Source of the DNA: Haloferacaceae archaeon PL-Br10_E2g29
Lineage (GTDB): Archaea > Halobacteriota > Halobacteria > Halobacteriales > Haloferacaceae
Assembly (NCBI GenBank): GCA_001563965.1
Contig: LKMS01000095.1
Location: 1 to 6,040 of the forward strand
Length of the DNA: 6,040 nt
Direction of reading: 5' to 3'
Under the pieces are notes generated by a model. That model made no database searches, was not told where the DNA came from, and saw nothing but the letters and a program-made list of their open reading frames with translations. Shown here piece after piece: positions 1 to 5,407 of this stretch (positions are counted from its first letter, which is position 1; each line of letters starts with the position of its first letter). Made by a program: the position numbers and the translations under genes.

Positions 1-98
1 ACGGTGACGTCGCAGTCGTAAACCGATCGCAAGCCTGCGGATGCCTCCCGCTTGACCTGCGCAGAAACATCCCCGATCGGCACGATGTCCACAAGCAT
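1..98 (-). CDS. amzA: Archaemetzincin family zinc metalloprotease, N-terminal fragment (runs off the left edge)
   Basis: This open reading frame was found by reading the minus strand, and only its first 32 codons lie in the window. The product begins MLVDIVPIGDVSAQVKREAS and continues with residues like GLRSVYDCDVT. From memory of the family, this matches the N-terminus of haloarchaeal archaemetzincins: a hydrophobic first strand, a VPIGD turn, then an amphipathic helix with VKREAS. Archaemetzincins are soluble zinc-dependent proteases (peptidase family M54) with an HEXXHXXGXXH site and a structural CX4CXM zinc site. Those motifs would lie outside the window, so activity cannot be judged here. 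The ATG at 98 is preceded at -23 to -30 by a TATA-like box and no Shine-Dalgarno site, which supports this start and a leaderless mRNA. It is divergent from the HAD hydrolase gene, with 177 bp between the two start codons. The identification rests on a short stretch, so it is good but not certain. Confidence 0.75.
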   Translation of the reverse strand, partial: MLVDIVPIGDVSAQVKREASAGLRSVYDCDVT

Positions 99-120
99 GA
101 TCCACCGTATGAAGAGCCCG

Positions 121-128
121 TTATTAAG
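121..128 (-). promoter_or_regulatory. TATA-like box of the archaemetzincin gene
   Basis: Read on the minus strand the site is CTTAATAA, 23 to 30 nt upstream of the ATG at 98. Haloarchaeal promoters place an AT-rich box about 27 nt before the transcription start. Here that would put the start of the mRNA at or very near the A of the start codon, giving a leaderless transcript. The surrounding bases are GC-rich, so the box stands out. Confidence 0.6.
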
Positions 129-244
129 TTTCACGGGGCGAACACGGCGGCTCGATCCGTCTCAGCGTGGTCACGGCAGGGTCGGTCCCAACGTACACAG
201 ACTGGGCTCGAGGGGTGCCGCAGGCCAGCCCGCATCTCGGTACG

Positions 245-250
245 TTTTTT
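245..250 (+). promoter_or_regulatory. Possible T-rich core promoter of the HAD hydrolase gene
   Basis: A run of six T lies 26 to 31 nt before the ATG at 276, in otherwise GC-rich sequence. Its spacing fits a haloarchaeal TATA element driving a leaderless transcript. The sequence is not a classic TATA box, so the call is weak. No Shine-Dalgarno motif precedes the ATG. Confidence 0.35.
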
Positions 251-275
251 CGCCTGCCGCCCAACTGTCGCGACA

Positions 276-1151
276 ATGCAGGCAGATACCGTCGTTCTCG
301 ACATCGATGGCGTGCTCGTCGACGTGGCCGACTCCTACCGGCGAGCGGTCGTCGAGTCGGTTCGCCACATCTACGGCGATACGCTCGACCGCGAGTCGCT
401 TCAGGCGTTCAAAAACGCCGGCGGCTTCAACAACGACTGGCTGCTGAGCGACGCTGTCGCACTCTACGTGCTCGCTCGAAACGCAGACTACGCTGCCGAC
501 GTAGCGACGTTCACCGACCGGATTGCCGCCGCGGGTGGCGGACTCAAGGGCGCAAAAGCCGCACTCAGCGACGCGCTTGCTGACGAGACGTACGAGCAGG
601 TCGTCTCGCAGTGGAACCCCGACCGGATCCGTACCGTGTTTCAAACGCTGTATCTCGGTGACAACCTGTTTCGAACGCTCGAAGAGCGCGAGCCGCCGTT
701 CGACGCAGCCGGCTACATTCACGACGAACCCGTGCTCGTCGACAGCGAGACGATCGCCGCGCTGACCGGCCGCTACAACGTCGGCGTCGTCACCGGTCGA
801 CCGGCCGACGAGGCGACGATCGCGCTCGACCGTGTTGGGCTCACGGTTTCGGATCGCCACCGGTTTACGATGAACAACTGGGAGCACGGGAAACCGCATC
901 CCTATGCACTACTAACGCTTGCCGACCGGTTCGACAGCGAGCGAGTGGTGTTCGTCGGCGACACGCTCGACGACATCGAAACCGCGGTCAACGCGGCACA
1001 CGAAGACACCGACCGTACCTACCACGGCGTTGGCGTGCTGACGGGTGGACTGACGGGCGACTCCGGGCGAACGAAGTTCCACGAGGCGGGCGCGAGCGCC
1101 GTTCTCGACTCGGTCAACGACCTGCCCGCGTGGCTGGAGGCCGACCCATGA
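276..1151 (+). CDS. HAD-superfamily hydrolase, subfamily IA, TIGR01548 type
   Basis: This 291-residue soluble protein has all four HAD motifs. Motif I is DIDGVLVD at 9-16, with nucleophile D9 and acid/base D11. Motif II is VVTGRP at 171-176 with T173. Motif III is the lysine of GKPHP, K206. Motif IV is VGDTLDD at 227-233, with D229 and D233 for magnesium. Such enzymes are usually phosphatases acting through an aspartyl-phosphate. The stretch KNAGGFNNDW at 46-55, in the helical cap, recalls the TIGR01548 subfamily, whose substrate is unknown to me. The protein is longer than a typical 220-residue subfamily IA member because the cap is large and there is a C-terminal extension. The ATG at 276 places motif I at the expected position near the N-terminus. 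The gene is divergent from the archaemetzincin gene and overlaps the next gene by 4 nt, so the two are probably co-transcribed. Confidence 0.9.
   Translation: MQADTVVLDIDGVLVDVADSYRRAVVESVRHIYGDTLDRESLQAFKNAGGFNNDWLLSDAVALYVLARNADYAADVATFTDRIAAAGGGLKGAKAALSDALADETYEQVVSQWNPDRIRTVFQTLYLGDNLFRTLEEREPPFDAAGYIHDEPVLVDSETIAALTGRYNVGVVTGRPADEATIALDRVGLTVSDRHRFTMNNWEHGKPHPYALLTLADRFDSERVVFVGDTLDDIETAVNAAHEDTDRTYHGVGVLTGGLTGDSGRTKFHEAGASAVLDSVNDLPAWLEADP
1136..1140 (+). promoter_or_regulatory. Shine-Dalgarno site GGAGG for the small membrane protein
   Basis: GGAGG ends 7 nt before the ATG at 1148 and lies inside the last codons of the HAD gene. This is a good match to the anti-Shine-Dalgarno end of archaeal 16S rRNA. 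It decides the start: the alternative GTG at 1130 lies upstream of the site and would add only MAGGRP. Internal operon genes in haloarchaea use such sites, whereas first genes are often leaderless. Confidence 0.65.
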
Positions 1152-1510
1152 CCCCGTTTCTGCGCTTCATGTCGCTCATGATCGGCATCGACCTTGCCGG
1201 TTTTCTGCTGGCCGGGTTGTTGTTTCCGGCCAACCGAACCGGCCAACTCATGATTGCGGTGCCGACGCTCACGATCTCGCCCGTTATCGCCTTCGGCGTG
1301 GTGTACGGCTTCGATCCCGCGGCATTGACCAACCCGTTTGGTATGAACGACGCCAACGAAACCGCCGAGAACGACGCGGTCGACGCGGACACACGAACAG
1401 GAGACGAACGAGGACGCACCGTCGACAGCAACACAGGTGCTGGCCGAAAAACGAGTGGTGGCGAGGACACCACTGCAGAGACTGACGAGAGACAATCGGA
1501 TCGGGAGTAA
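1148..1510 (+). CDS. Small two-helix membrane protein with acidic C-terminal tail, function unknown
   Basis: The protein has 120 residues from the ATG chosen because of the GGAGG site just upstream. Residues 8-26 (centred on IGIDLAGFLLAGLLF) and 34-54 (centred on TLTISPVIAFGVVYGF) are two hydrophobic segments, separated by a short loop with PANRTG. Residues from about 64 to 120 are hydrophilic, rich in D, E, T, N, S and G and with no obvious fold, so probably disordered. The composition fits haloarchaeal membrane proteins with an acidic cytoplasmic tail. I do not recognise a family. Its ATG overlaps the TGA of the HAD gene (ATGA), which suggests translational coupling and a shared transcript. 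A functional link to the HAD enzyme is possible but not shown. Confidence 0.75.
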   Translation: MTPFLRFMSLMIGIDLAGFLLAGLLFPANRTGQLMIAVPTLTISPVIAFGVVYGFDPAALTNPFGMNDANETAENDAVDADTRTGDERGRTVDSNTGAGRKTSGGEDTTAETDERQSDRE

Positions 1511-1530
1511 GGAGTTTTCTCGGTCGCACT

Positions 1531-1549
1531 ACCGGGAGCGCTCGCCGGT
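1531..1549. repeat. Short GC-rich inverted repeat upstream of npdG
   Basis: Arms ACCGG (1531-1535) and CCGGT (1545-1549) flank a 9-nt loop that itself contains the palindrome GAGCGCTC. It lies 39 to 57 nt before the npdG start and just upstream of its TATA-like box. It could be a hairpin ending the preceding transcript or a protein-binding dyad. In GC-rich DNA a 5-bp repeat also arises by chance, so the call is tentative. Confidence 0.25.
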
Positions 1550-1558
1550 CACGCAAGG

Positions 1559-1564
1559 CTTAGG
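1559..1564 (+). promoter_or_regulatory. Possible TATA-like box of npdG
   Basis: CTTAGG lies 24 to 29 nt before the npdG ATG at 1588. The spacing fits a leaderless haloarchaeal promoter and no Shine-Dalgarno site is present. The box is only partly AT-rich. Together with the 77-nt gap after the previous gene, it suggests that npdG has its own promoter. Confidence 0.4.
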
Positions 1565-1587
1565 CGCGACAGCGACAAACACCGAAT

Positions 1588-2256
1588 ATGCGAATTGCAC
1601 TGCTTGGCGGGACGGGCGATATCGGCGAGGGACTGGCGCTTCGGTGGGCACACGACACCGACCACGACGTGATTATTGGCTCGCGCGATCCCGAAAAGGC
1701 GCGCGCAAAAGCCGAGGAGTACGCCGCCGAACTCGACTCACGCGGCAGCGAGACGAAACTCACCGGCTTCGCGAACGAGATGGCCGCCGACCGCGCCGAA
1801 ATCGTCGTGCTCGCGGTGCCACCGTACCACGTCGCCGACACTGTCGAAGCCGTCGCCGACAAACTCGACGAGGGCGACATCCTCATCTCACCGGCAACCG
1901 GCATGAAACGCGACGACAGCGGCTTTCACTACCACCGTCCCGGCGCGGGAAGCGTCACCCAGCTCGCGGTCGACGCCGCACCCGAAGCCGTCCCCGTCGT
2001 CGGCGCATTCCACAACCTTGCGGCCGGCCGGCTCGCGAACCTTGACGCCGACCTCGGCATCGACACGCTGGTCGTCGCCGACGACGACGCGGCAAAATCC
2101 ACCGTCAGCACGCTGGCCGAGGAAATCGAGGGGTTGCGCGCGCTGGATGCGGGCTCGATCGCCAACGCTGCGGAAGTCGAGTCGGTGACGCCGTTGCTGA
2201 TCAACGTCACGATGAACAACAGCGGACTCCACGATCTGGGCATTCGCTTCGACTAA
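1588..2256 (+). CDS. npdG: F420-dependent NADP oxidoreductase (NADPH:F420 reductase)
   Basis: The 222-residue cytoplasmic enzyme moves hydride between coenzyme F420 and NADP, linking the two pools. The N-terminal Rossmann fold starts at once: MRIALLGGTGDIG, with the dinucleotide loop GGTGDIG at 7-13. GSR at 31-33 follows the second strand. In the characterised Archaeoglobus enzyme, a threonine of the glycine loop and this Ser-Arg pair hold the 2'-phosphate of NADP, and all are present here (T9, S32, R33). Other family features are VVLAVPPYH (73-81), SPATG (101-105), VVGAFHNLAA (137-146) and a C-terminal LDAGSIANAAEVESVTPLL-like segment followed by LINV. The length is normal for the TIGR01915/NpdG family. 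The immediate start of the Rossmann strand and the upstream TATA-like box support the ATG at 1588. It stands alone as a transcription unit and converges with the small gene at 2345-2608. Confidence 0.93.
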   Translation: MRIALLGGTGDIGEGLALRWAHDTDHDVIIGSRDPEKARAKAEEYAAELDSRGSETKLTGFANEMAADRAEIVVLAVPPYHVADTVEAVADKLDEGDILISPATGMKRDDSGFHYHRPGAGSVTQLAVDAAPEAVPVVGAFHNLAAGRLANLDADLGIDTLVVADDDAAKSTVSTLAEEIEGLRALDAGSIANAAEVESVTPLLINVTMNNSGLHDLGIRFD

Positions 2257-2260
2257 CTCG

Positions 2261-2278
2261 TCGGTGTGCGGACACTGA
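2261..2278. other. Hairpin between convergent genes, possible transcript 3'-end element
   Basis: TCGGTGT (2261-2267) can pair with ACACTGA (2272-2278) over 7 bp, including one G-U pair, around the tetraloop GCGG. It starts 5 nt after the npdG stop codon. No T-run follows it on the plus strand. Transcripts of the facing gene would meet a TTTT just before it. It may stabilise or end the npdG mRNA, but this is inferred from structure alone. The rest of the gap up to 2344 shows nothing clear. Confidence 0.3.
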
Positions 2279-2344
2279 AAAGTGCGCAGTAAAGAGGAGT
2301 AGGTGCCGCTGGCGACAACGTGACGATGCTGAAACAACGATTGC

Positions 2345-2608
2345 CTACTGTTTGCCGCCGTCTGTCAGGGTTCGTCGGGTTTGGAGAATCCGTTCGGCGT
2401 AGCTGTCAGCGGCCGCTGGTTCTGGATAGCCGCCGTTGCGGATATCCGTACACAGTCGGTCGGCGAACTCGGTCACGTCGGCTCCGGTTCCCTCGGCGGC
2501 AACCCGCTCGACGGTTGGCGCGTACATCGCAGCGGTCGACTGGCCGGACTGATCGAGCGAAGCGTTGACCACACAACGAAGCTGTCTGACGGCATCCTCT
2601 GGTTGCAT
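2345..2608 (-). CDS. Small hypothetical protein (87 residues), probably tightly regulated
   Basis: I do not recognise this family. The protein begins MQPEDAVRQLRCVVNASLDQ and looks mainly helical. It has two cysteines (C12, C53), no hydrophobic segment long enough for a membrane helix, no signal peptide and no zinc-binding pattern. The middle part TEFADRLCTDIRNGGYPEP (46-64) and the following AADSYAERILQTRRTL read like two helices joined by a Gly/Pro turn. Coding is supported by GC-rich third positions and by a strong TATA box exactly 25 to 30 nt before the ATG at 2608, which fixes the start and implies a leaderless mRNA. A 28-bp palindrome lies directly upstream of the box. It converges with npdG and diverges from the IMPase-family gene. 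Several opposite-strand open frames overlap it but lack start signals and family features. Confidence 0.7.
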   Translation of the reverse strand: MQPEDAVRQLRCVVNASLDQSGQSTAAMYAPTVERVAAEGTGADVTEFADRLCTDIRNGGYPEPAAADSYAERILQTRRTLTDGGKQ

Positions 2609-2632
2609 ACACGAAGGACTACACCGTCTGGG

Positions 2633-2644
2633 TATAAATATTTA
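2633..2644 (-). promoter_or_regulatory. Strong TATA box of the small hypothetical gene
   Basis: On the minus strand the site reads TAAATATTTATA; the core TTTATA (2633-2638) is 25 to 30 nt before the ATG at 2608. It is the best archaeal TATA box in the window. It includes the 10-bp palindrome TAAATATTTA (2635-2644), whose far end merges with the left arm of the large dyad. A regulator bound there would compete with TBP/TFB or contact them. Confidence 0.75.
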
Positions 2645-2667
2645 CTCTGTTTCGAAATTGAGTAAAT
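2640..2667. promoter_or_regulatory. 28-bp palindrome, probable operator between two divergent genes
   Basis: Outer arms ATTTACTC (2640-2647) and GAGTAAAT (2660-2667) are perfect reverse complements. They are exactly centred on an inner palindrome TTTCGAAA (2650-2657), so 24 of the 28 bases obey one two-fold axis; only the pairs 2648/2659 and 2649/2658 break it. Its left end overlaps the AT-rich TATA region of the small minus-strand gene, covering about -32 to -59 of that gene. It is about 74 to 101 nt upstream of the IMPase-family start. Such spacing is typical of the site of a dimeric helix-turn-helix regulator acting at the BRE/TATA. The regulator is unknown. As RNA it could also form a hairpin, but it lies upstream of both predicted transcription starts. 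Confidence 0.6.
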
Positions 2668-2711
2668 TCTACTGGAGGCCGTACGACGTCGACGGCGATC
2701 GATCCGATGGC

Positions 2712-2717
2712 TATACC
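2712..2717 (+). promoter_or_regulatory. TATA box of the IMPase-family gene
   Basis: TATACC lies 24 to 29 nt before the ATG at 2741. This is the expected place for a leaderless haloarchaeal promoter. It supports the ATG at 2741 over the in-frame GTG at 2723, which is only 6 to 11 nt from the box and would be upstream of the mRNA start. Confidence 0.55.
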
Positions 2718-2740
2718 GACTGGTGCGCCGACATGACGGT

Positions 2741-3544
2741 ATGAACACTCACTCCGAGAGTCGTCCGGCAGTCGCCCACCGGGCAGCCACGGCGGGCGCA
2801 ACGCTCGCCAACGAATCGTTCCGAACCGATCTTGCGGTCGAAACGAAGTCGGGACCAACGGATCTCGTCACCGAGGCCGACCGGGCGGCGCAACATCGTG
2901 TGATCGAGGTACTCGAGAACGCGTATCCCAACGAGCCAATCGTCGGCGAGGAGAACGGTGCCCGCTCGACAGTTCCCGACGAGGGCCCCGCGTGGATCGT
3001 CGACCCGATCGACGGCACGAACAACTTCGTCGCCGAAAACCGCGTCTGGGGAACCGCGGTCGCGGCCGTCGTCGACGGCGAGCCCGTCGGTGCCGCGGTC
3101 GTCCTGCCCGCACTCGGTGATTCCTACACTGCCGACGGAACGGCCGCGTTTCGCAACGGTAAACAGATTGCGGTCAGCAACACCACCGAGCCCGCGCTTG
3201 CGACCGTCTCGCCGATGCTGTGGTGGCCCGCTGACGACCGAGTCGCCTACGCGGCCGCAACCCGTGCGGTCGTCTCGCGATGTGATGATCTCCGGCGAAT
3301 CGGGTCGGCCCAGGCCACCCTCTCGCTCGTTGCTGACGGTGGTCTCGATGGCGCGCTGACCGACCGCTCGGCGAACCCCTGGGATACGGTTGCGGGCGTC
3401 CACCTCGTCCGGTGTGCCGGCGGCCGCGTGACCGACCGCGAGGGCAACCGCTGGCGATTCGATTCTCCCGGTCTCGTCGTCTCCAACGGGCGAATTCACG
3501 ACGAGTTGCTGGCGGTTGCGGACGAAATCGTCGAAAGCCGGTAA
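2741..3544 (+). CDS. Inositol-monophosphatase-family sugar phosphatase (IMPase/FBPase type)
   Basis: The 267-residue soluble protein has the metal site of the lithium-sensitive, magnesium-dependent phosphatases. The first segment PTDLVTEAD (39-47) holds D47, followed by GEE (69-71). The signature WIVDPIDGTNNF (85-96) has D88 and D91 as metal ligands and T93. The second signature PWDTVAGVHLVRCAGGRVTD (213-232) has D215. All catalytic residues are therefore present. Archaeal members often hydrolyse both inositol-1-phosphate and fructose-1,6-bisphosphate, so the enzyme could serve inositol formation or gluconeogenesis; the sequence does not decide between them. The motif SuhB is often used for such genes but would over-claim here. 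The start at 2741 is chosen from the TATA box at -27. A GTG at 2723 would add six residues. The gene is divergent from the small regulated gene and is followed after 161 bp by the DUF63 gene, which probably has its own transcript. Confidence 0.9.
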   Translation: MNTHSESRPAVAHRAATAGATLANESFRTDLAVETKSGPTDLVTEADRAAQHRVIEVLENAYPNEPIVGEENGARSTVPDEGPAWIVDPIDGTNNFVAENRVWGTAVAAVVDGEPVGAAVVLPALGDSYTADGTAAFRNGKQIAVSNTTEPALATVSPMLWWPADDRVAYAAATRAVVSRCDDLRRIGSAQATLSLVADGGLDGALTDRSANPWDTVAGVHLVRCAGGRVTDREGNRWRFDSPGLVVSNGRIHDELLAVADEIVESR

Positions 3545-3615
3545 CTGGGTGGAGACCAAACGAGAACGGTGACGACAACGAAACAGCCATCCTGACGGCG
3601 CCACACCGAAATCCG

Positions 3616-3624
3616 AAATAAAAA
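3616..3624 (+). promoter_or_regulatory. Possible AT-rich promoter element for the DUF63 gene
   Basis: AAATAAAAA is the only AT-rich block between the two genes. Transcription would start near 3645-3650 and leave a leader of roughly 55-60 nt before the ATG at 3706. No clear TATA box is seen at -27 of that ATG and no Shine-Dalgarno site precedes it, so the true promoter is uncertain. A small inverted repeat (GGCT/AGCC around 3634-3645) sits near the inferred start. Confidence 0.3.
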
Positions 3625-3705
3625 CACATCGGCGGCTGGGCAGCCAAAACGCACAGCCATGACTGACCGCAACGCTCAAACAGGTCACATCCCCATAGTC
3701 GATAC

Positions 3706-4860
3706 ATGTCCGTCGTCTCCAAACGAATCGATTCCTCGCCCGAGGAGCTCTGGCTGGGGGCCGTCGGAACGATTACCACGGCCCTCGTTCTCGGTTCGCT
3801 CCTCCAACGCGAACTCGTTTATGACCGGTTCATCTGGCAGTATTTCTGGGGGCCTGTCGCCGCCGACGGCAACGGCGCAGCGTGTGCAGCACGGAGCCCC
3901 GGTGGCCCCATCGAGTACCTCGGGAGCAACTCGGCGTGTGCCGCCGCCGAGGCCGACGGGTTGCTCACGGCGTATCCCGGCTACACCTGGGTGTCGGAGG
4001 TCGGCTACATCGCGGTCTTTTTGTTCGCGTTGCTCGGGGTCGTCCTGTTGCTCCGCCGGCTCGACATCGGCGACGAGCGCGGCTTCTTTTACGCGCTGTT
4101 TCCGTTCATGTTGTTCGGCGGCGCGCTCCGAACCATCGAGGACGCCGGTGTCGCGGCGGTTCGTGCCGGTGCGGAACCGCTCATCGCCTACCCGCTGAGC
4201 GCGCTGATCATCAGCCCGTTCATTTACCTGACGATGTTCGTCATCACGCTGGCGGCCGTGCTCGTAAGCGTCAGCCTCGAAACCCGTGGCACAGTCGACC
4301 GCTATGAGTACCCACTCGCAGCGACCGGCACCGTCCTGCTCGTCGCCTCGGTCGGCTATCTGGCCTATCTCGGCGTCGCGACGAACTATGCAACGATCTA
4401 CCCACAGGTGTTGGTCGCGACGCTCGTGCTTGCGACGCTCGCAACACTCGGTACGTGGGCGCTCATCGGGCGGTTCAAGCCGTCGATCAAGGCCGGCACC
4501 GGCGCAATGGGCTTGGTCGTCATCTGGGCGCACGCGGTCGACGGCGTCGCCAACGTTATTGGCCTCAACTGGATGCCCGCACTCGGGGCGGGAAGCAATC
4601 TCGTCCCGAAACATCCGGTCAACGCGGCCATCGTCGAGTACACCAGCGTGTTGTTGCCCGCGTCGATTGAGGCGATCACGCAGGATGCCTGGCCGTTTCT
4701 CGTCGTCAAACTCGTCGCCGCAACGATCGTCGTCTGGATTTTCGAGCCCGAACTGTTCGAGGAAACGCCGCGCTACACGATTTTGCTGCTCATCGCCGTG
4801 GTCGCCGTCGGCCTCGGTCCCGGCACGCGTGATATGCTACGTGCGGCGTTCGGCGTCTAA
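3706..4860 (+). CDS. DUF63 family archaeal integral membrane protein
   Basis: The 384-residue protein has about eight hydrophobic segments, roughly at 17-33, 98-117, 127-141, 160-188, 203-222, 231-254, 265-283 and 329-345, plus a last one at 357-370. I recognise the family (Pfam DUF63, archaeal, function unknown) from several conserved features. These are a GPV-AD loop after YFW (46-54), PGYTWVSEVGY (91-101), FFYALFPFMLFGGALRTIED (127-146), AHAVDG (275-280) and GLGPGTRDMLR near the end (369-379). Charged residues R142, E145, D146, H276, D279, R375 and D376 sit in or next to hydrophobic segments, which suggests a buried polar site. C60 and C78 lie in the long first loop and could form a disulfide if that loop is outside. 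The start agrees with the short amphipathic N-terminus SSPEELWLG seen in relatives. The gene ends 11 bp from the converging stress-protein gene. Confidence 0.88.
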   Translation: MSVVSKRIDSSPEELWLGAVGTITTALVLGSLLQRELVYDRFIWQYFWGPVAADGNGAACAARSPGGPIEYLGSNSACAAAEADGLLTAYPGYTWVSEVGYIAVFLFALLGVVLLLRRLDIGDERGFFYALFPFMLFGGALRTIEDAGVAAVRAGAEPLIAYPLSALIISPFIYLTMFVITLAAVLVSVSLETRGTVDRYEYPLAATGTVLLVASVGYLAYLGVATNYATIYPQVLVATLVLATLATLGTWALIGRFKPSIKAGTGAMGLVVIWAHAVDGVANVIGLNWMPALGAGSNLVPKHPVNAAIVEYTSVLLPASIEAITQDAWPFLVVKLVAATIVVWIFEPELFEETPRYTILLLIAVVAVGLGPGTRDMLRAAFGV

Positions 4861-4871
4861 CCACTCGTTGT

Positions 4872-5291
4872 CTACTGGTTTGCCACGCCGTCGGCGTCCA
4901 CCGTAATAACCGTACAGTCGAGTTTGCTGCGGAGATAGGCCTCAACGTCGGGGTCGGAGGTGAGTTTTTGCACCATGCGCCGCCAGCGGCTGGCCTGTTT
5001 CGACCCAATAACGACGATGTCGGCGCGTTCGGCAACGACCTCTTCGAGGATGGTTTCTTCAACGAGAAAGCCGCGGCGGACGACGTAGCGTGCTTGGTCG
5101 AGTTGGCCGAACACGCGTTCGACCGCCCCCCTGAGATCGGTGATACTCACGTTGTGGCTGTCCTGATAGAGGTCGACGTGAAACACGGTGAGTTCCGCTC
5201 CGCGTTCCTCGCTGACGCGAATCGCTTCGCTGAGTGTTTTTTTCGAGTGATCCGAGAGGGGATACCGGACCGGAACCACGACGAGCGTCAT
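4872..5291 (-). CDS. Universal stress protein (UspA) family, ATP-loop degenerate
   Basis: The 139-residue cytoplasmic protein has the Usp alpha/beta fold: strand MTLVVVPV (1-8), a helix from about 15 to 28, strand ELTVFHVD (33-40), a strand and helix around RYVVRRGFLVEETILEEVV (68-86), then ADIVVIGSKQ (90-99) and a final strand CTVITV (126-131). Length is normal. ATP-binding members carry a G-x2-G-x9-G-(S/T) loop after the fourth strand. Here that place reads GSKQASRWRRMVQKL, with no second or third glycine, so nucleotide binding is doubtful. The arginine-rich stretch RWRR (102-105) replaces it and recalls a haloarchaeal subgroup I know only as annotated Usp. It follows the dodecin gene on the same strand after 116 nt. 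No clear TATA box precedes it, only CTCTTTG about 25 nt upstream of the ATG, so co-transcription with dodecin is possible. Confidence 0.82.
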   Translation of the reverse strand: MTLVVVPVRYPLSDHSKKTLSEAIRVSEERGAELTVFHVDLYQDSHNVSITDLRGAVERVFGQLDQARYVVRRGFLVEETILEEVVAERADIVVIGSKQASRWRRMVQKLTSDPDVEAYLRSKLDCTVITVDADGVANQ

Positions 5292-5407
5292 CTACCTGGT
5301 GTCTCCGGCGGGGGACAAAGAGGCTATCGCTCGATCAGTCGGTGAAAATCCGCGGGCTCGGCGGTCGGAAGTCTGTCGGCAGGAGGGGCAGTAAGGGCGA
5401 GAGGGCG

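Noticed and set aside
171..899. A 242-codon open frame on the minus strand opposite the HAD gene
   Set aside because: It is antisense to a gene with all four HAD motifs, shows no domain of its own, and exists because GC-rich codons leave few stops on the other strand.
867..2221. The 12-base repeat ACGATGAACAAC found in both the HAD gene and npdG
   Set aside because: It encodes TMNN in both proteins using the usual codons and has no repeat context, so chance explains it.
2381..2665. A plus-strand 94-codon frame opposite the small hypothetical gene
   Set aside because: It has no promoter or ribosome-binding site and runs through the TATA box and part of the operator palindrome. The minus-strand frame has an ideal promoter.
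2684..2691. Palindrome CGACGTCG and nearby GATC-type repeats before the IMPase-family gene
   Set aside because: Eight-base palindromes of C/G-rich type are common by chance in this DNA and this one has no special spacing to a promoter box.
2711..3688. A 325-codon minus-strand frame opposite the IMPase-family gene
   Set aside because: The plus strand carries the full phosphatase metal site. The antisense product is Arg/Val-rich with no recognisable fold.
3659..4198. A plus-strand frame starting MTDRNAQTG that overlaps the DUF63 start in another frame
   Set aside because: Its product is Ser/Pro/Arg-rich with no domain, and the DUF63 frame is conserved. The ATG sits near the inferred mRNA start, but I see no support for its translation.
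3685..4614. A 309-codon minus-strand frame opposite the DUF63 gene
   Set aside because: Its product is an Arg/Asp/Glu/Gln-rich string with no domain, mirroring hydrophobic codons of the membrane protein.
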